Under the pieces are notes generated by a model that saw only the letters and a list, made by a program, of their open reading frames with translations, was not told the origin of the DNA and searched no databases. From an uncultured Oscillospiraceae bacterium (GTDB taxonomy: Bacteria; Bacillota; Clostridia; Oscillospirales; Oscillospiraceae), in the NCBI GenBank assembly GCA_947625285.1, contig CANQNS010000006.1, positions 1 through 64,000 on the forward strand: 64,000 nt of DNA, read 5' to 3'. Of this stretch, positions 9,113-17,654 are shown in pieces; within the stretch, counting starts at the first letter, position 1, and each line of letters begins with the position of its first letter. Made by a program: the position numbers and the translations under genes.

Positions 9113-9150
9113 ATCGGCATAGTCGTGAAACGCGGCTATGCCGATTCTTT
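9113..9150 (+). terminator. hairpin plus T-rich tail downstream of patatin
   Basis: Ten-base perfect arms ATCGGCATAG (9113-9122) and CTATGCCGAT (9136-9145), then TCTTTTTCTTT. It could serve as the replacement terminator for the patatin gene. The 9052-9427 gap holds this hairpin, the one at 9205-9239, and a promoter; no gene. Confidence 0.6.
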
Positions 9151-9204
9151 TTCTTTGGACCGCGGCGGCAAAATTCTCTGGTGCAATTCCATACAATGTG
9201 CTTT

Positions 9205-9239
9205 TCTGCCACATATGCCTTTGCCCGTATGGTGGCAGA
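9205..9239. repeat. inverted repeat upstream of the restriction-modification gene
   Basis: TCTGCCAC (9205-9212) pairs with GTGGCAGA (9232-9239), and the stem extends inward imperfectly. No T-tract follows on either strand. It lies 125 bases upstream of the promoter of the type IIG gene. Could be an RNA structure or a protein site. Confidence 0.4.
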
Positions 9240-9365
9240 TGCAGCTCTTTCGGCGGACACATAAAAGTATTCTCTGTCGGATAATAATGAATAAAATGCA
9301 TAACTGACCAATTGACCATTTAGTTAAATCAGCCGTAAAACAGTGAAATAGGGCGTGTTTTTCTA

Positions 9366-9394
9366 TTGACCAATGACTTTTTCTGTGGTATCAT
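9366..9394 (+). promoter_or_regulatory. promoter of the restriction-modification gene
   Basis: TTGACC, 17-base spacer, TATCAT, 33 bases before ATG 9428, with GGAGG at 9417-9420. Five of six consensus bases in both boxes. Confidence 0.7.
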
Positions 9395-9427
9395 AATACA
9401 GAGTAAAGTTTCAACGGAGGAATTCGT

Positions 9428-12400
9428 ATGGATCTAAAAAAGCTTGAATCAGAATTTAAGCAGAATACATTCAGAAACGAAGATGATGTGAAGATCCATT
9501 TTCATTCTGATATTGTAAAGCCTATCTTGAAAGAAGTTAACCCTTCTATGGTGGGTCAGTATCGCAGCGAGGATGTTCTGCTGTCTGGAGGAAGGACTGA
9601 CGCAACATTTCAGAATATATCCTTTGAGTTCAAAAAGAATGCCTATTTCGATACAGCAAAAGGAAAAAACGAAGCTTTATACGGCCGTGGTGACAGAGAT
9701 CATGGTCTTTACGATTATCTCATAAGCAATGCTTCTATTGCTGCTTCTGACAATGACGAAACCATTATCAGGAAACTCACATCCGGAATAGGTGTTGGCT
9801 TTGATGGAAAGACGTTCATATTTGCACGTTTTATTCCTTCGACACAGAAAACAGAGATCAATACCAGTAAGGTGTCGGTCTCTATTCCAAACCCCTTAAA
9901 TGTTGCTTTCTTCTCAGAAGTGAAGGATTTTTCATCTGGTCTCAAGCGTCTGGTCTTACTGCTAAAGCAGCAAGACAGGATGGCGCTCAATAAACAGAAT
10001 CTTCTGTCAGTTATCAACACCAAAAGCACTTTCGTTCGAGATTCGATCATTAGCGCCTATAAAGAGCTTGATTTTAACCTTCATGACCTCAAAGGAAGTG
10101 GACGCGTTCGGACGCTTTATGAAGAGTGGGATCGTGTATTCGGTATTTTATATGGCGATGATGAAAACGCGACGGATTTTACCGAAGTGTCTTCAAAAAT
10201 CCGCGAAGCGTATGGAATAGATGATAGCTTCGATATCGATAGCAAGATGTACCTGTTTTCGATGCAGACATTCTTCAACATTTTTTTGAAGCTGCTTATT
10301 TATTCATTCCTTTCACAGCTTATCGATCCTTCTTTTACGATCAAACAGGAGCTTGAAAAAGCGGAGATCGACCGGCTTTTTGATGGAGCAAAAGGCGCTA
10401 ATACGACCAACCTTGTCGGGAACTTCTTTGAAACACATTTTATGGAGTGGTTCACGTTTACCGACAGCGGATTTGAAACGGATATTGTCAATCAGACCCT
10501 TAAGGTCATCGACCGCTTCGACTTGAGCACATTCGTGTTACGCCCTGAAGATGTTCAGGATATCCTTCAAGAGATATATATGGAATTGATCCCATCAGAG
10601 ATGAGACATCTGATGGGAGAATACTTTTCACCAGATTGGATCGTAGAACACGCCCTCGATCTCGCGGGCTACGACGGAAACGAAGAAAAGTCGCTTATCG
10701 ATCCATGTGCAGGTTCTGGCCCGTTTCTCACACAGGCTATAAAACGTGTGATCGAAAAACACGGCGGCGTTTTAACACGAAACGATATCAATAAAATCAC
10801 GTCGAATATAGTCGGATTTGATATCAACCCAATTTCTGTTGTCGCTGCAAAGGCAAACTATATTCTGATCATGTTTTCTGCTTTCTTTGATAATTGTGAC
10901 GAGGAATTTGGCGATCCTGTAAACATCCCGGTTTTTATTGCAGATTCAATTTTGGCGCCTGTTGTATACACAGAGGAAAATGACGCCACCCTCAAGCTCA
11001 CGACTTCTGTTGGACAGTTAGAACTGCCTAAATTTGAAAGCTTCAACAAAGGCAGCGAGTTTTTAACGCTGCTCAGCCATTACATTGATGACAGAGCCGA
11101 TTATGAAGTTTTCAAACAGCTCGTCCTGGGAAAGAAGCTGGTCAGACCCGAGTCAGAACCCGTGATCAGGAAACTCTTTGACAGACTTTACGTTCTTCAT
11201 AGAGGCAGTAAAGATTCTTTCTGGCCGATCATTCTTAGAAACAGCTTTGCGCCTATCATGATCGGAAACAAATTTGACTATGTCGTAGGCAATCCGCCAT
11301 GGATCGCATGGAAATCCATGAGCAAAAGCTATCGTGAAGGCACCCTTGCAATTTGGCAGAGCTATGGCATTTTTGAAAAGAATGCTTATGATAAAAAGAC
11401 AACGCACGATGATTTTGGTATGGCTGTCACGTATGTTGCTATCGACCAGTATCTGAAGGATGGCGGAACGATGGTATTTCTTCTTCCTGCGTCTTTCTTA
11501 AAGTCAACAAAAGGGGGAGAGGGATTCAGAAAATTTGAGATCATCAGAAACGGACAGAATGTTCCGTTTAGTGTCGAGAGCGTTCATGATTTCTCTGCAG
11601 TAAGTCTATTTACGATCCCGACTGTTGTCATCAGGTTCCATAAAGGCGTTCAAATGGACTACCCGATGGAAGATTACTGTGTCTTTTCACAGATCGGAAG
11701 AAAATCAAAGATAGATTCTCATTGCAACTGGGATCAGGTATCAAATATAGTTACTTCAAAAAAACTTCTCGCGCAGCCTGTCGATCAACACGATATCCAA
11801 TCCGCATGGCTCACCCTTGAGGATATGTCTTTTGCCAACAATGTTCTGGATAGGACAAAGCCAAGGGTCTATCGCGGAAGGAAAGGAATTGAACCCGCCG
11901 GCGCAAAGGGTGTATATATCCTTAAGCATCCGAGAAGTGAACGTCCGGGATATCTGCGAATTGAAAACGACATAACCAGACAGCGGCGGGAGGACATCAT
12001 TAAAAAGGGGGTCCATCCGGGAGTTATAGAGGAAACTTATGTTTTTCCCATGCTCGGTGGTAGAAATATTGCCAAGTGGAAGGTAAAATCGAATGAATTC
12101 ATGCTCGTTCCACACTCGTCAAAGTATAAATATGGTGTTCCTGAACCAGAACTTGCAAATACTGCGCCAGAGACTTATACATGGCTTGACTACTATCACG
12201 ACGAACTGCTAGAAACGCGCATTCAGAATGGGAAGTTTTTTAATAAAGACATCAATCCGTTTTACAGGCTTGATAATGTTGGCGAATATACATATTCTCC
12301 GTATAAAGTTCTTTGGAAAGAGCAGACGGGCAGTATGTCCGCTGTGGTTGTAGGCAGCTATTACGATAGCGTACCCGGAGCAGATAAAACCTTGTTTTCC

Positions 12401-12718
12401 AAGGACAAAATCATTGTAGTAGATTCTAAGGTGCTGATGCTTGATGTTTACAATGAAGCAGAGGCATATTATGTTTGTGGAATAATCAATGCTCCGGACG
12501 TTATCAAAGTAGTTGACGGTTATGCCGTTTCAACAAACAGAGGGGTAGATGTCTTAAAATACATTGCCATTCCTAAATTCAATGGACAGAATGCTGTTCA
12601 TTCTGCGATTGCAATGGTTTCAAAGAATATCCATATTCTTGCACGAGAGGACCAGGATTATAGCGCGCAGGAGACTGAACTTTCCAATCTTGTGTACAGG
12701 CTCTTTTCAGGCGGCTGA
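9428..12718 (+). CDS. type IIG-like restriction-modification enzyme
   Basis: A single 1096-residue polypeptide with nuclease, methylase and specificity parts. An N-terminal PD-(D/E)xK module is suggested by D58 and E67-x-K69 (RTDATFQNISFEFKK). A helical linker follows. The N6-adenine methyltransferase core has the SAM motif DPCAGSGPF near residues 424-432 and the catalytic NPPW at 622-625. The C-terminal 400 residues resemble a target-recognition domain (TaqI-like). It should cut and methylate one DNA site and thereby act as self-contained phage defence. No separate methylase or specificity gene is nearby. Strikingly AT-rich against its neighbours, with different codon use, so horizontally acquired. 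Target site unknown. A methylase-only role is possible if the N-terminal motif is not catalytic. Confidence 0.82.
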   Translation: MDLKKLESEFKQNTFRNEDDVKIHFHSDIVKPILKEVNPSMVGQYRSEDVLLSGGRTDATFQNISFEFKKNAYFDTAKGKNEALYGRGDRDHGLYDYLISNASIAASDNDETIIRKLTSGIGVGFDGKTFIFARFIPSTQKTEINTSKVSVSIPNPLNVAFFSEVKDFSSGLKRLVLLLKQQDRMALNKQNLLSVINTKSTFVRDSIISAYKELDFNLHDLKGSGRVRTLYEEWDRVFGILYGDDENATDFTEVSSKIREAYGIDDSFDIDSKMYLFSMQTFFNIFLKLLIYSFLSQLIDPSFTIKQELEKAEIDRLFDGAKGANTTNLVGNFFETHFMEWFTFTDSGFETDIVNQTLKVIDRFDLSTFVLRPEDVQDILQEIYMELIPSEMRHLMGEYFSPDWIVEHALDLAGYDGNEEKSLIDPCAGSGPFLTQAIKRVIEKHGGVLTRNDINKITSNIVGFDINPISVVAAKANYILIMFSAFFDNCDEEFGDPVNIPVFIADSILAPVVYTEENDATLKLTTSVGQLELPKFESFNKGSEFLTLLSHYIDDRADYEVFKQLVLGKKLVRPESEPVIRKLFDRLYVLHRGSKDSFWPIILRNSFAPIMIGNKFDYVVGNPPWIAWKSMSKSYREGTLAIWQSYGIFEKNAYDKKTTHDDFGMAVTYVAIDQYLKDGGTMVFLLPASFLKSTKGGEGFRKFEIIRNGQNVPFSVESVHDFSAVSLFTIPTVVIRFHKGVQMDYPMEDYCVFSQIGRKSKIDSHCNWDQVSNIVTSKKLLAQPVDQHDIQSAWLTLEDMSFANNVLDRTKPRVYRGRKGIEPAGAKGVYILKHPRSERPGYLRIENDITRQRREDIIKKGVHPGVIEETYVFPMLGGRNIAKWKVKSNEFMLVPHSSKYKYGVPEPELANTAPETYTWLDYYHDELLETRIQNGKFFNKDINPFYRLDNVGEYTYSPYKVLWKEQTGSMSAVVVGSYYDSVPGADKTLFSKDKIIVVDSKVLMLDVYNEAEAYYVCGIINAPDVIKVVDGYAVSTNRGVDVLKYIAIPKFNGQNAVHSAIAMVSKNIHILAREDQDYSAQETELSNLVYRLFSGG

Positions 12719-12761
12719 TACCGAAAATCAGACGTATGGGCGCCGCCAAGTTCAACTAAAC

Positions 12762-12794
12762 AAAAAACCCCGCGCCATTTGGCGCGGGGTTTTT
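12762..12794. terminator. bidirectional terminator
   Basis: A-tract, perfect nine-base stem CCCCGCGCC / GGCGCGGGG with ATTT loop, then T-tract. It serves both the restriction-modification gene and the convergent cardiolipin-synthase-like gene. Confidence 0.88.
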
Positions 12795-12802
12795 GGTCCT
12801 TC

Positions 12803-14320
12803 TCAGCACAGCGGCGCGAAGATGCGCAGCACCCCGTCCGTCAGCCAGTGCCAGAAGCCCTTGTCGATGTTGTCCATCGTCCGCTCCCGGCACTTGGCCT
12901 GGGCAGCCAGGTAGTCCGCTTTCAGGTCTCGCAGCAGGGAGGCCTTATAGAACAGAGAGTTGTTCTCAAAGTGCAGAAACAGGCTCCGATAGTCCAGGTT
13001 CACCGTGCCCACCGTACACAGCTCGTCGTCCACCACGCTGGCCTTGGCGTGGACGAAGCCGGGGGTGTATTCGTATATCTTCACCCCGGCCTGGAGCAGC
13101 ACGGGATAGAAGCTGCGGCCCATCCGATAGACCAGCTTCTTGTCCGGGATGCCCGGCATGATGATCCGCACGTCCACCCCCCGGCGGGCGGCCCGGACAA
13201 AGGCCCCCAGCAGCGCGTCGCCGGGCATGAGGTACGGCGTATAGAACCAGGCGTAGCGTTTGGCCTGGCTCAAAAGGTCGATGAACAGCTCGTTGCTGAC
13301 GGCGTAATCCTCCAGAGGCGAGTCGTAGTAACTGAGCACCAGCCCGTCCCTGGGCTCGTCCGGCCCCGGGGCGGCGGGGGGCGTCAGGGCCTCGTCGGGG
13401 ACCGGGTCGGTGTGGGCGAAGGCGTTCCAGAAGGCGGCGAACATGCGGGTGTAGTTCCCCACGGCCTCGCCGGTGAGGCGGAAGCCGATGTCCTTCCAGT
13501 GGCCGAAGCGTTCAATGTGGTTGATGTACTCGTCCGCCAGGTTCACGCCCCCGGAAAAGGCCACCTTTCCGTCGATGATGAGCATCTTTCGGTGGTCCCG
13601 GCAGTTGAGGGTGCCCTTGATGAACACCAGGGGATTGAAGGGCGCGATGCGGATGCCCTTTTTCGCCAGGGCCTCGGCGTTTTTCCAGGAGTAGGTGCCG
13701 ATGCTGCCCAGATCGTCGTACAGCACCCGCACGTCCACGCCCTGGGCGGCCTTCCGGGCCATGATGTCCACCATGGAGTCCCACATGAGGCCGTCCTCCA
13801 GGATGAAGTATTCCGCGAAGATGAACTTCTCCGCCTTCTCCAGCTCCTCCAGCATCACGGGGAACATATCGTCCCCCAGGGGGTAATATGTGGCGGAGCG
13901 GTTGGGGCGCAGGGGGAAGCCGGTGGCGTTCTGCACCGTGCGGAAAGTCTGGGCGGCGCGCTGGTCAGCGGCGGTCAGCTCCTCATAGAGCGGGGCCGAC
14001 TCGTCCGGCCAGTCCGGCAGGGGCCTGGCCGCCTCCAGCTTCTTCCGCAGGGGCCGGGTGGTGCGCTTGTTGCCGAAGACGAGATAGAGCATCGCGCCGG
14101 GCAGGGGGACGGTCAGCACCAGAAGCAGCCATATGATCTTGTAGGCGCCCTCGTCCTGCTTGGTGATGATGTACAGCACCAGCAAAAACGCCAGCACGGA
14201 CAGCGCGAAGCTGATGGGGGCCGCCCAGGGCGCCAGCCAGGAAAAGAGGACCGCCAGCCATAAAAGCTGCAGCAGCACGGCCGGAAGAATTGTCAGTATG
14301 CGGCGCAGGATCTTGTTCAT
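12803..14320 (-). CDS. cls: cardiolipin synthase-like phospholipase D family protein
   Basis: 505 residues, usual length for bacterial cardiolipin synthases. Two to three N-terminal membrane helices lie in about residues 5-85, followed by two HKD catalytic motifs: HRKMLIIDGKVAFSGG and VHAKASVVDDELCTVGT. The family condenses two phosphatidylglycerols into cardiolipin at the membrane. GGGAGG lies ahead of the ATG. It is transcribed towards the type IIG gene and shares its terminator. The second glycolipid/phospholipid enzyme in this stretch besides the 6.4-kb glycosyltransferase. Confidence 0.92.
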   Translation of the reverse strand: MNKILRRILTILPAVLLQLLWLAVLFSWLAPWAAPISFALSVLAFLLVLYIITKQDEGAYKIIWLLLVLTVPLPGAMLYLVFGNKRTTRPLRKKLEAARPLPDWPDESAPLYEELTAADQRAAQTFRTVQNATGFPLRPNRSATYYPLGDDMFPVMLEELEKAEKFIFAEYFILEDGLMWDSMVDIMARKAAQGVDVRVLYDDLGSIGTYSWKNAEALAKKGIRIAPFNPLVFIKGTLNCRDHRKMLIIDGKVAFSGGVNLADEYINHIERFGHWKDIGFRLTGEAVGNYTRMFAAFWNAFAHTDPVPDEALTPPAAPGPDEPRDGLVLSYYDSPLEDYAVSNELFIDLLSQAKRYAWFYTPYLMPGDALLGAFVRAARRGVDVRIIMPGIPDKKLVYRMGRSFYPVLLQAGVKIYEYTPGFVHAKASVVDDELCTVGTVNLDYRSLFLHFENNSLFYKASLLRDLKADYLAAQAKCRERTMDNIDKGFWHWLTDGVLRIFAPLC

Positions 14321-14347
14321 GCCATCGCCTCCCGATAGGTTTGGCCC

Positions 14348-14376
14348 ATTTTACCCCATTTTTTGATACATTACAA
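14348..14376 (-). promoter_or_regulatory. promoter of the cls-like gene
   Basis: Read leftwards: TTGTAA, 17-base spacer, TAAAAT, 28 bases before the ATG at 14320. Confidence 0.65.
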
Positions 14377-14397
14377 GTCCGCTCCGGCCATAGAAAC

Positions 14398-14434
14398 GCC
14401 GGGACAGGCGCACGCCCGTCCCGGCCTGTTTTTT
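14398..14434. terminator. hairpin downstream of the first aldo/keto reductase
   Basis: GCCGGGAC...GTCCCGGC stem (14398-14425) followed on the plus strand by a T-tract. The gene it follows is on the minus strand, where the tail is only GTTTCT, so it is a weak terminator for that gene and better oriented against antisense transcription. Confidence 0.55.
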
Positions 14435-14457
14435 CTCGTGGGTCCGTTTTCCGCCCG

Positions 14458-15588
14458 TCAGCCGTTCAGCCTGGCGGCGAAGTCCGCCATGGCCTCGGAG
14501 ATCTTGATCTGCTGGGGGCAGACCTTCTCGCAGCTCCGGCAGCCGACGCAGGCGGTGGGGTGCTTCTCCGCCGGCACAGCCATCAACGCCATGGGCGCCA
14601 GGAAGCCGCCGCCGGTGAAGCTGTGCTCGTTGTAAAGCTCCAGCAGCATGGGGATGTCCAGCCCCTGGGGACAGTGGCTGACGCAGTAGTGGCAGGCGGT
14701 GCAGGGAAGCCGCCCGCTGAGAAGCCCCTCCGCCACGGCCAGGAGCGTTTCCATCTCCTTTTCGTTCAGGGGCGCGTCCGTCTCAAAGGTGCGGATGTTC
14801 TCCTCCATCTGCTGGGCATTGGACATGCCGGACAGGATCATCGTCACGCCGGGCACCGACTGCAAAAACCGAAAGGCCCAAGCGGGGATGGTTTCCTCCG
14901 GCCGCAGGGCCCGGAGCTTTTCTTCGGCGGCCTCCGGCAGCTTTGCCAGCTTCCCGCCCCGCAGAGGCTCCATCACCCATACGGGGATGTTCCACTTGTT
15001 CAGAAGCTCCACCTTGGCCTTGGCGTCCTGGAAGGTCCAGTCCAGGTAGTTGAGCTGGATCTGGCAAAACTCCATGTGCTGGCCCCAGGCGTCCAGAAAC
15101 CGCTCCATCACCGGCACGGCCCCGTGGGCGGAAAAGCCCAGGTGCTTGATGCGTCCGGCCTTTTTCTGCTCCACCAGGTAGGGCACCACGCCGTAGGCCG
15201 GGTCCAGATAGGCGTCGATGTTCATCTCGCACACGTTATGGCAGAGATAGAAGTCGAAGTGGTCCACGCCGCACTTTTCCAGCTGCTTTTCAAATATCTC
15301 CTTGGCCTTGGGCATATTGGCAAGGTCGTAGCCGGGGAATTTGGTAGCCAGATAGAAGCTCTCCCGGGGGTATTTGGCAAGGGCCCTGCCCATCACGGTC
15401 TCGGAATGGCCGTCGTGGTAGCCCCAGGCGGTGTCGTAATAGTTGACCCCGTGGGCCATGGCGTAATCCACCATCGCCTCCGCGGCGGCCGCGTCGATCT
15501 TCCCGTCGTCGCCGTCGATCACCGGCAGGCGCATGGCGCCCATGCCCAGAGCCGACAGCCGCAGGTCCTGAAATGTCTTGTAGATCAT
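14458..15588 (-). CDS. aldo/keto reductase with C-terminal 4Fe-4S ferredoxin domain
   Basis: 376 residues. Residues 1-280 form an aldo/keto reductase barrel with the usual Asp-Tyr-Lys-His tetrad candidates (YYDTAWGY, ATKFPGYD, YLCHNV). Residues about 295-370 carry two ferredoxin clusters, CTACHYCVSHCP and CVGCRSCEKVCP. This fusion is common in anaerobic Firmicutes and probably transfers electrons from ferredoxin-type carriers to a carbonyl substrate, which cannot be named. Single gene with its own promoter. A second member of the same fusion family lies at 19100-20233. Confidence 0.9.
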   Translation of the reverse strand: MIYKTFQDLRLSALGMGAMRLPVIDGDDGKIDAAAAEAMVDYAMAHGVNYYDTAWGYHDGHSETVMGRALAKYPRESFYLATKFPGYDLANMPKAKEIFEKQLEKCGVDHFDFYLCHNVCEMNIDAYLDPAYGVVPYLVEQKKAGRIKHLGFSAHGAVPVMERFLDAWGQHMEFCQIQLNYLDWTFQDAKAKVELLNKWNIPVWVMEPLRGGKLAKLPEAAEEKLRALRPEETIPAWAFRFLQSVPGVTMILSGMSNAQQMEENIRTFETDAPLNEKEMETLLAVAEGLLSGRLPCTACHYCVSHCPQGLDIPMLLELYNEHSFTGGGFLAPMALMAVPAEKHPTACVGCRSCEKVCPQQIKISEAMADFAARLNG

Positions 15589-15620
15589 GGGATGGTCCTC
15601 CGTAAAATCGATCTATAGCC

Positions 15621-15649
15621 ATTGTACACCCTCGCCGCCTCGGACGCAA
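15621..15649 (-). promoter_or_regulatory. promoter of the first aldo/keto reductase
   Basis: Read leftwards: TTGCGT, 17-base spacer, TACAAT, 32 bases before the ATG at 15588. Confidence 0.6.
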
Positions 15650-15683
15650 GAAGCATCGCGCCGCCGGCGCAAAAAAGCGCGTA

Positions 15684-15712
15684 TTGCCACCGGCGGCCGT
15701 TTGTGGTACCAT
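15684..15712 (+). promoter_or_regulatory. promoter of the DUF5655 gene
   Basis: TTGCCA, 17-base spacer, TACCAT, 64 bases before ATG 15777. Its position rules out the longer in-frame start at 15684. Confidence 0.55.
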
Positions 15713-15776
15713 CAGACCATGCATCGATCTGCGCGCTCCGGGACCCGGAGCCGCACCGCGAGGAGGGCGGACCGCC

Positions 15777-16175
15777 ATGGGGGAGGATATCGACCGGACA
15801 GAAGAGGACACGCTGGGGTTTTTCGACGGGCACAGACGGGTCTATCCCCTGTACGAGAGCCTGTTGGAACGGCTGCTCCGGCAGCATCCGCAGACCAGGG
15901 TCCGTGTCCAGAAAAGCCAGATATCCTTTTACGGGCGGCATATGTACGCCTGCGTGTCCTTCCTGCGGCCAAGGAGGAAGGCGGAGCTGCCCGAAAGTTA
16001 CTTCGTCTTGACCCTGGGGCTGCCATATCCGCTGTCGTCGGACCGGGTGGCGGCAAAGACGGAGCCCTATCCCGGCCGGTGGACCACCCATATCGTAGTC
16101 AGCGAGCCGGCCGATCTGGACGGGGAGCTGTTCGGCTGGGTGGAGCAGGCGTACCAGTTCGCGGAGCGAAAATAG
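15777..16175 (+). CDS. DUF5655 domain protein
   Basis: 132 residues from ATG 15777, with GAGGAGG upstream at the right distance. The whole protein is one DUF5655 domain: LGFFDGHRRVYPLYESLLE, then VRVQKSQISFYGRHMYACVS, and a C-terminal DLDGELFGWVEQAYQFAE. No catalytic residues are known for the family, often described as a putative transport-associated domain. Small, soluble, monocistronic between a promoter and a strong terminator. Confidence 0.82.
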   Translation: MGEDIDRTEEDTLGFFDGHRRVYPLYESLLERLLRQHPQTRVRVQKSQISFYGRHMYACVSFLRPRRKAELPESYFVLTLGLPYPLSSDRVAAKTEPYPGRWTTHIVVSEPADLDGELFGWVEQAYQFAERK

Positions 16176-16228
16176 AGCGGACGGCCCGCCTTCCGGCGGG
16201 GGATGTGCTGACATAAAAGACAGGGACG

Positions 16229-16264
16229 CGGGGCTTTCCGGGCCGCTTGAGGCCGGAAGCCCCG
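16229..16264 (+). terminator. terminator of the DUF5655 gene
   Basis: CGGGGCTTTCCGG / CCGGAAGCCCCG stem followed by TTTTCCTTTTT. Confidence 0.8.
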
Positions 16265-16280
16265 TTTTCCTTTTTCTGTC

Positions 16281-16309
16281 TTTACAAACGGCGCAAAGGG
16301 TGGTACAAT
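16281..16309 (+). promoter_or_regulatory. promoter of ald
   Basis: TTTACA, 17-base spacer, TACAAT, leaving a leader of about 145 bases before ATG 16462. No obvious riboswitch fold was recognised in that leader. Confidence 0.65.
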
Positions 16310-16461
16310 GACGGTACGATTTGGTGAAAGTACACAAAATAACATCGAGAAATGGATGCAAATTACGGCGGAATGGAGGCGAAAGCGGGCGGTAAAGGGA
16401 CATCCGGCTGGTTTTTCGAGGGGCAAAACAAACACGATGCAGAATGAAGGAGGTATTCATC

Positions 16462-17580
16462 ATGATCGTAGGACTGCCTAAAGAGATAAAAAACAACGAG
16501 TTCCGCGTGGGCCTCACCCCCGGCGCGGTGGGGGAGTATGTGAACGCGGGCAACACGGTGTATGTGGAAAAGGGCGCGGGCCTGGGCGCGGGCTTTACGG
16601 ACGAGGAATACGCCGAGCACGGGGCCGTGCTGCTGGACAGCGCGGACCAGGTCTGGGCCAAGGCGGACATGATCGTCAAGGTCAAGGAGCCGCTGAAGAG
16701 CGAGTACAAGTACTTCCGGGAGGGGCTTCTCATCTACACCTACTTCCACCTGGCGGCGGACAAGGAGCTGACCGAGGCCCTTTTGGAGAGCAAGACCACC
16801 GCCATGGCTTATGAGACCATCCTGGGTCCCGGCGGCAAGGGGCTGCCCTGCCTGTACTGCATGAGCGAGGTGGCCGGCCGCATGGCGGTGCTGGAGGGGG
16901 CCAAGTACCTGGAAAAGACCTATGGCGGCCGTGGCGTGATGCTGGGGGCGGTCCCCGGCTGCGACAAGGGCGACGTAGTCATCGTCGGCGCGGGCAACGC
17001 CGGCATCAACGCCTGCCGCATGGCGGTGGGCTTGGGCGCACGGGTCACGGTGCTGGACATCAACCACCAGAGGCTGGCCTATCTGGACGAGGTGTTCGGC
17101 AGCCAGATCACCACCCTCTATTCCAGCCGGGCCAACCTGCTGGCCGCGCTGAAGAAGGCCGATCTTGTCATCGGCTGCGTCATGCTGGCCCCCGGCCGGG
17201 AGTGCCAGAAGCTGGTGAGCCGGGAGGATCTGAAGCTGATGAAAAAGGGCGCGGTGCTGGTGGACATCGTCATCGACCAGGGCGGCTGCTTTGAGACCAG
17301 CCACCCCACCACCCATGCCGACCCGGTGTACGAGGTGGACGGCATCCTGCACTACTGCGTGGCTAACATCCCCGGCAGCGTGCCCAGGACCTCCACGGAG
17401 GCGTTAGTCAACTCCACCCTGGCCCACGGGGTACGGATCACCCAGTTGGGCCTGGAGGCCGCCTGCAAGGCGGACCCCTGCCTGATGAGCGGCGTCAACA
17501 CTTACAAGGGCAAGCTGACCTTCCAGGCGGTGGCCGAGGCCTTGGACATCCCCTACACGGACCCCAACACCCTCATGTGA
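16462..17580 (+). CDS. ald: alanine dehydrogenase
   Basis: 372 residues from ATG 16462; AAGGAGG at 16447-16453 fixes this start rather than ATG 16444, which the site overlaps. The enzyme interconverts L-alanine and pyruvate plus ammonia with NAD. Conserved features: MIVGLPKEIKNNEFRVGLTP, the catalytic Lys and His region (VKVKEP and TYFHLAA), the NAD-binding VVIVGAGNAGINACRMAVGL, and the C-terminal GVNTYKGKLTFQAVAEAL. Full family length and no defects. Transcribed alone. Confidence 0.96.
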   Translation: MIVGLPKEIKNNEFRVGLTPGAVGEYVNAGNTVYVEKGAGLGAGFTDEEYAEHGAVLLDSADQVWAKADMIVKVKEPLKSEYKYFREGLLIYTYFHLAADKELTEALLESKTTAMAYETILGPGGKGLPCLYCMSEVAGRMAVLEGAKYLEKTYGGRGVMLGAVPGCDKGDVVIVGAGNAGINACRMAVGLGARVTVLDINHQRLAYLDEVFGSQITTLYSSRANLLAALKKADLVIGCVMLAPGRECQKLVSREDLKLMKKGAVLVDIVIDQGGCFETSHPTTHADPVYEVDGILHYCVANIPGSVPRTSTEALVNSTLAHGVRITQLGLEAACKADPCLMSGVNTYKGKLTFQAVAEALDIPYTDPNTLM

Positions 17581-17600
17581 TATATGTCAAACAAAGTTAC

Positions 17601-17623
17601 GCCCTGCCGCACAGCGGCAGGGC
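17601..17623. terminator. terminator between ald and the first AraC regulator
   Basis: Perfect ten-base stem GCCCTGCCGC / GCGGCAGGGC with three-base loop and TTTCTT tail on the plus strand. Confidence 0.8.
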
Positions 17624-17654
17624 GTTTCTTATGGGCGGGCGCGCCGGAAAAAGG

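Noticed and set aside
12779-14263. 494-codon plus-strand frame opposite the cls-like gene
   Set aside because: Begins inside the terminator and mirrors the phospholipase D gene; His/Gln/Gly-rich nonsense.
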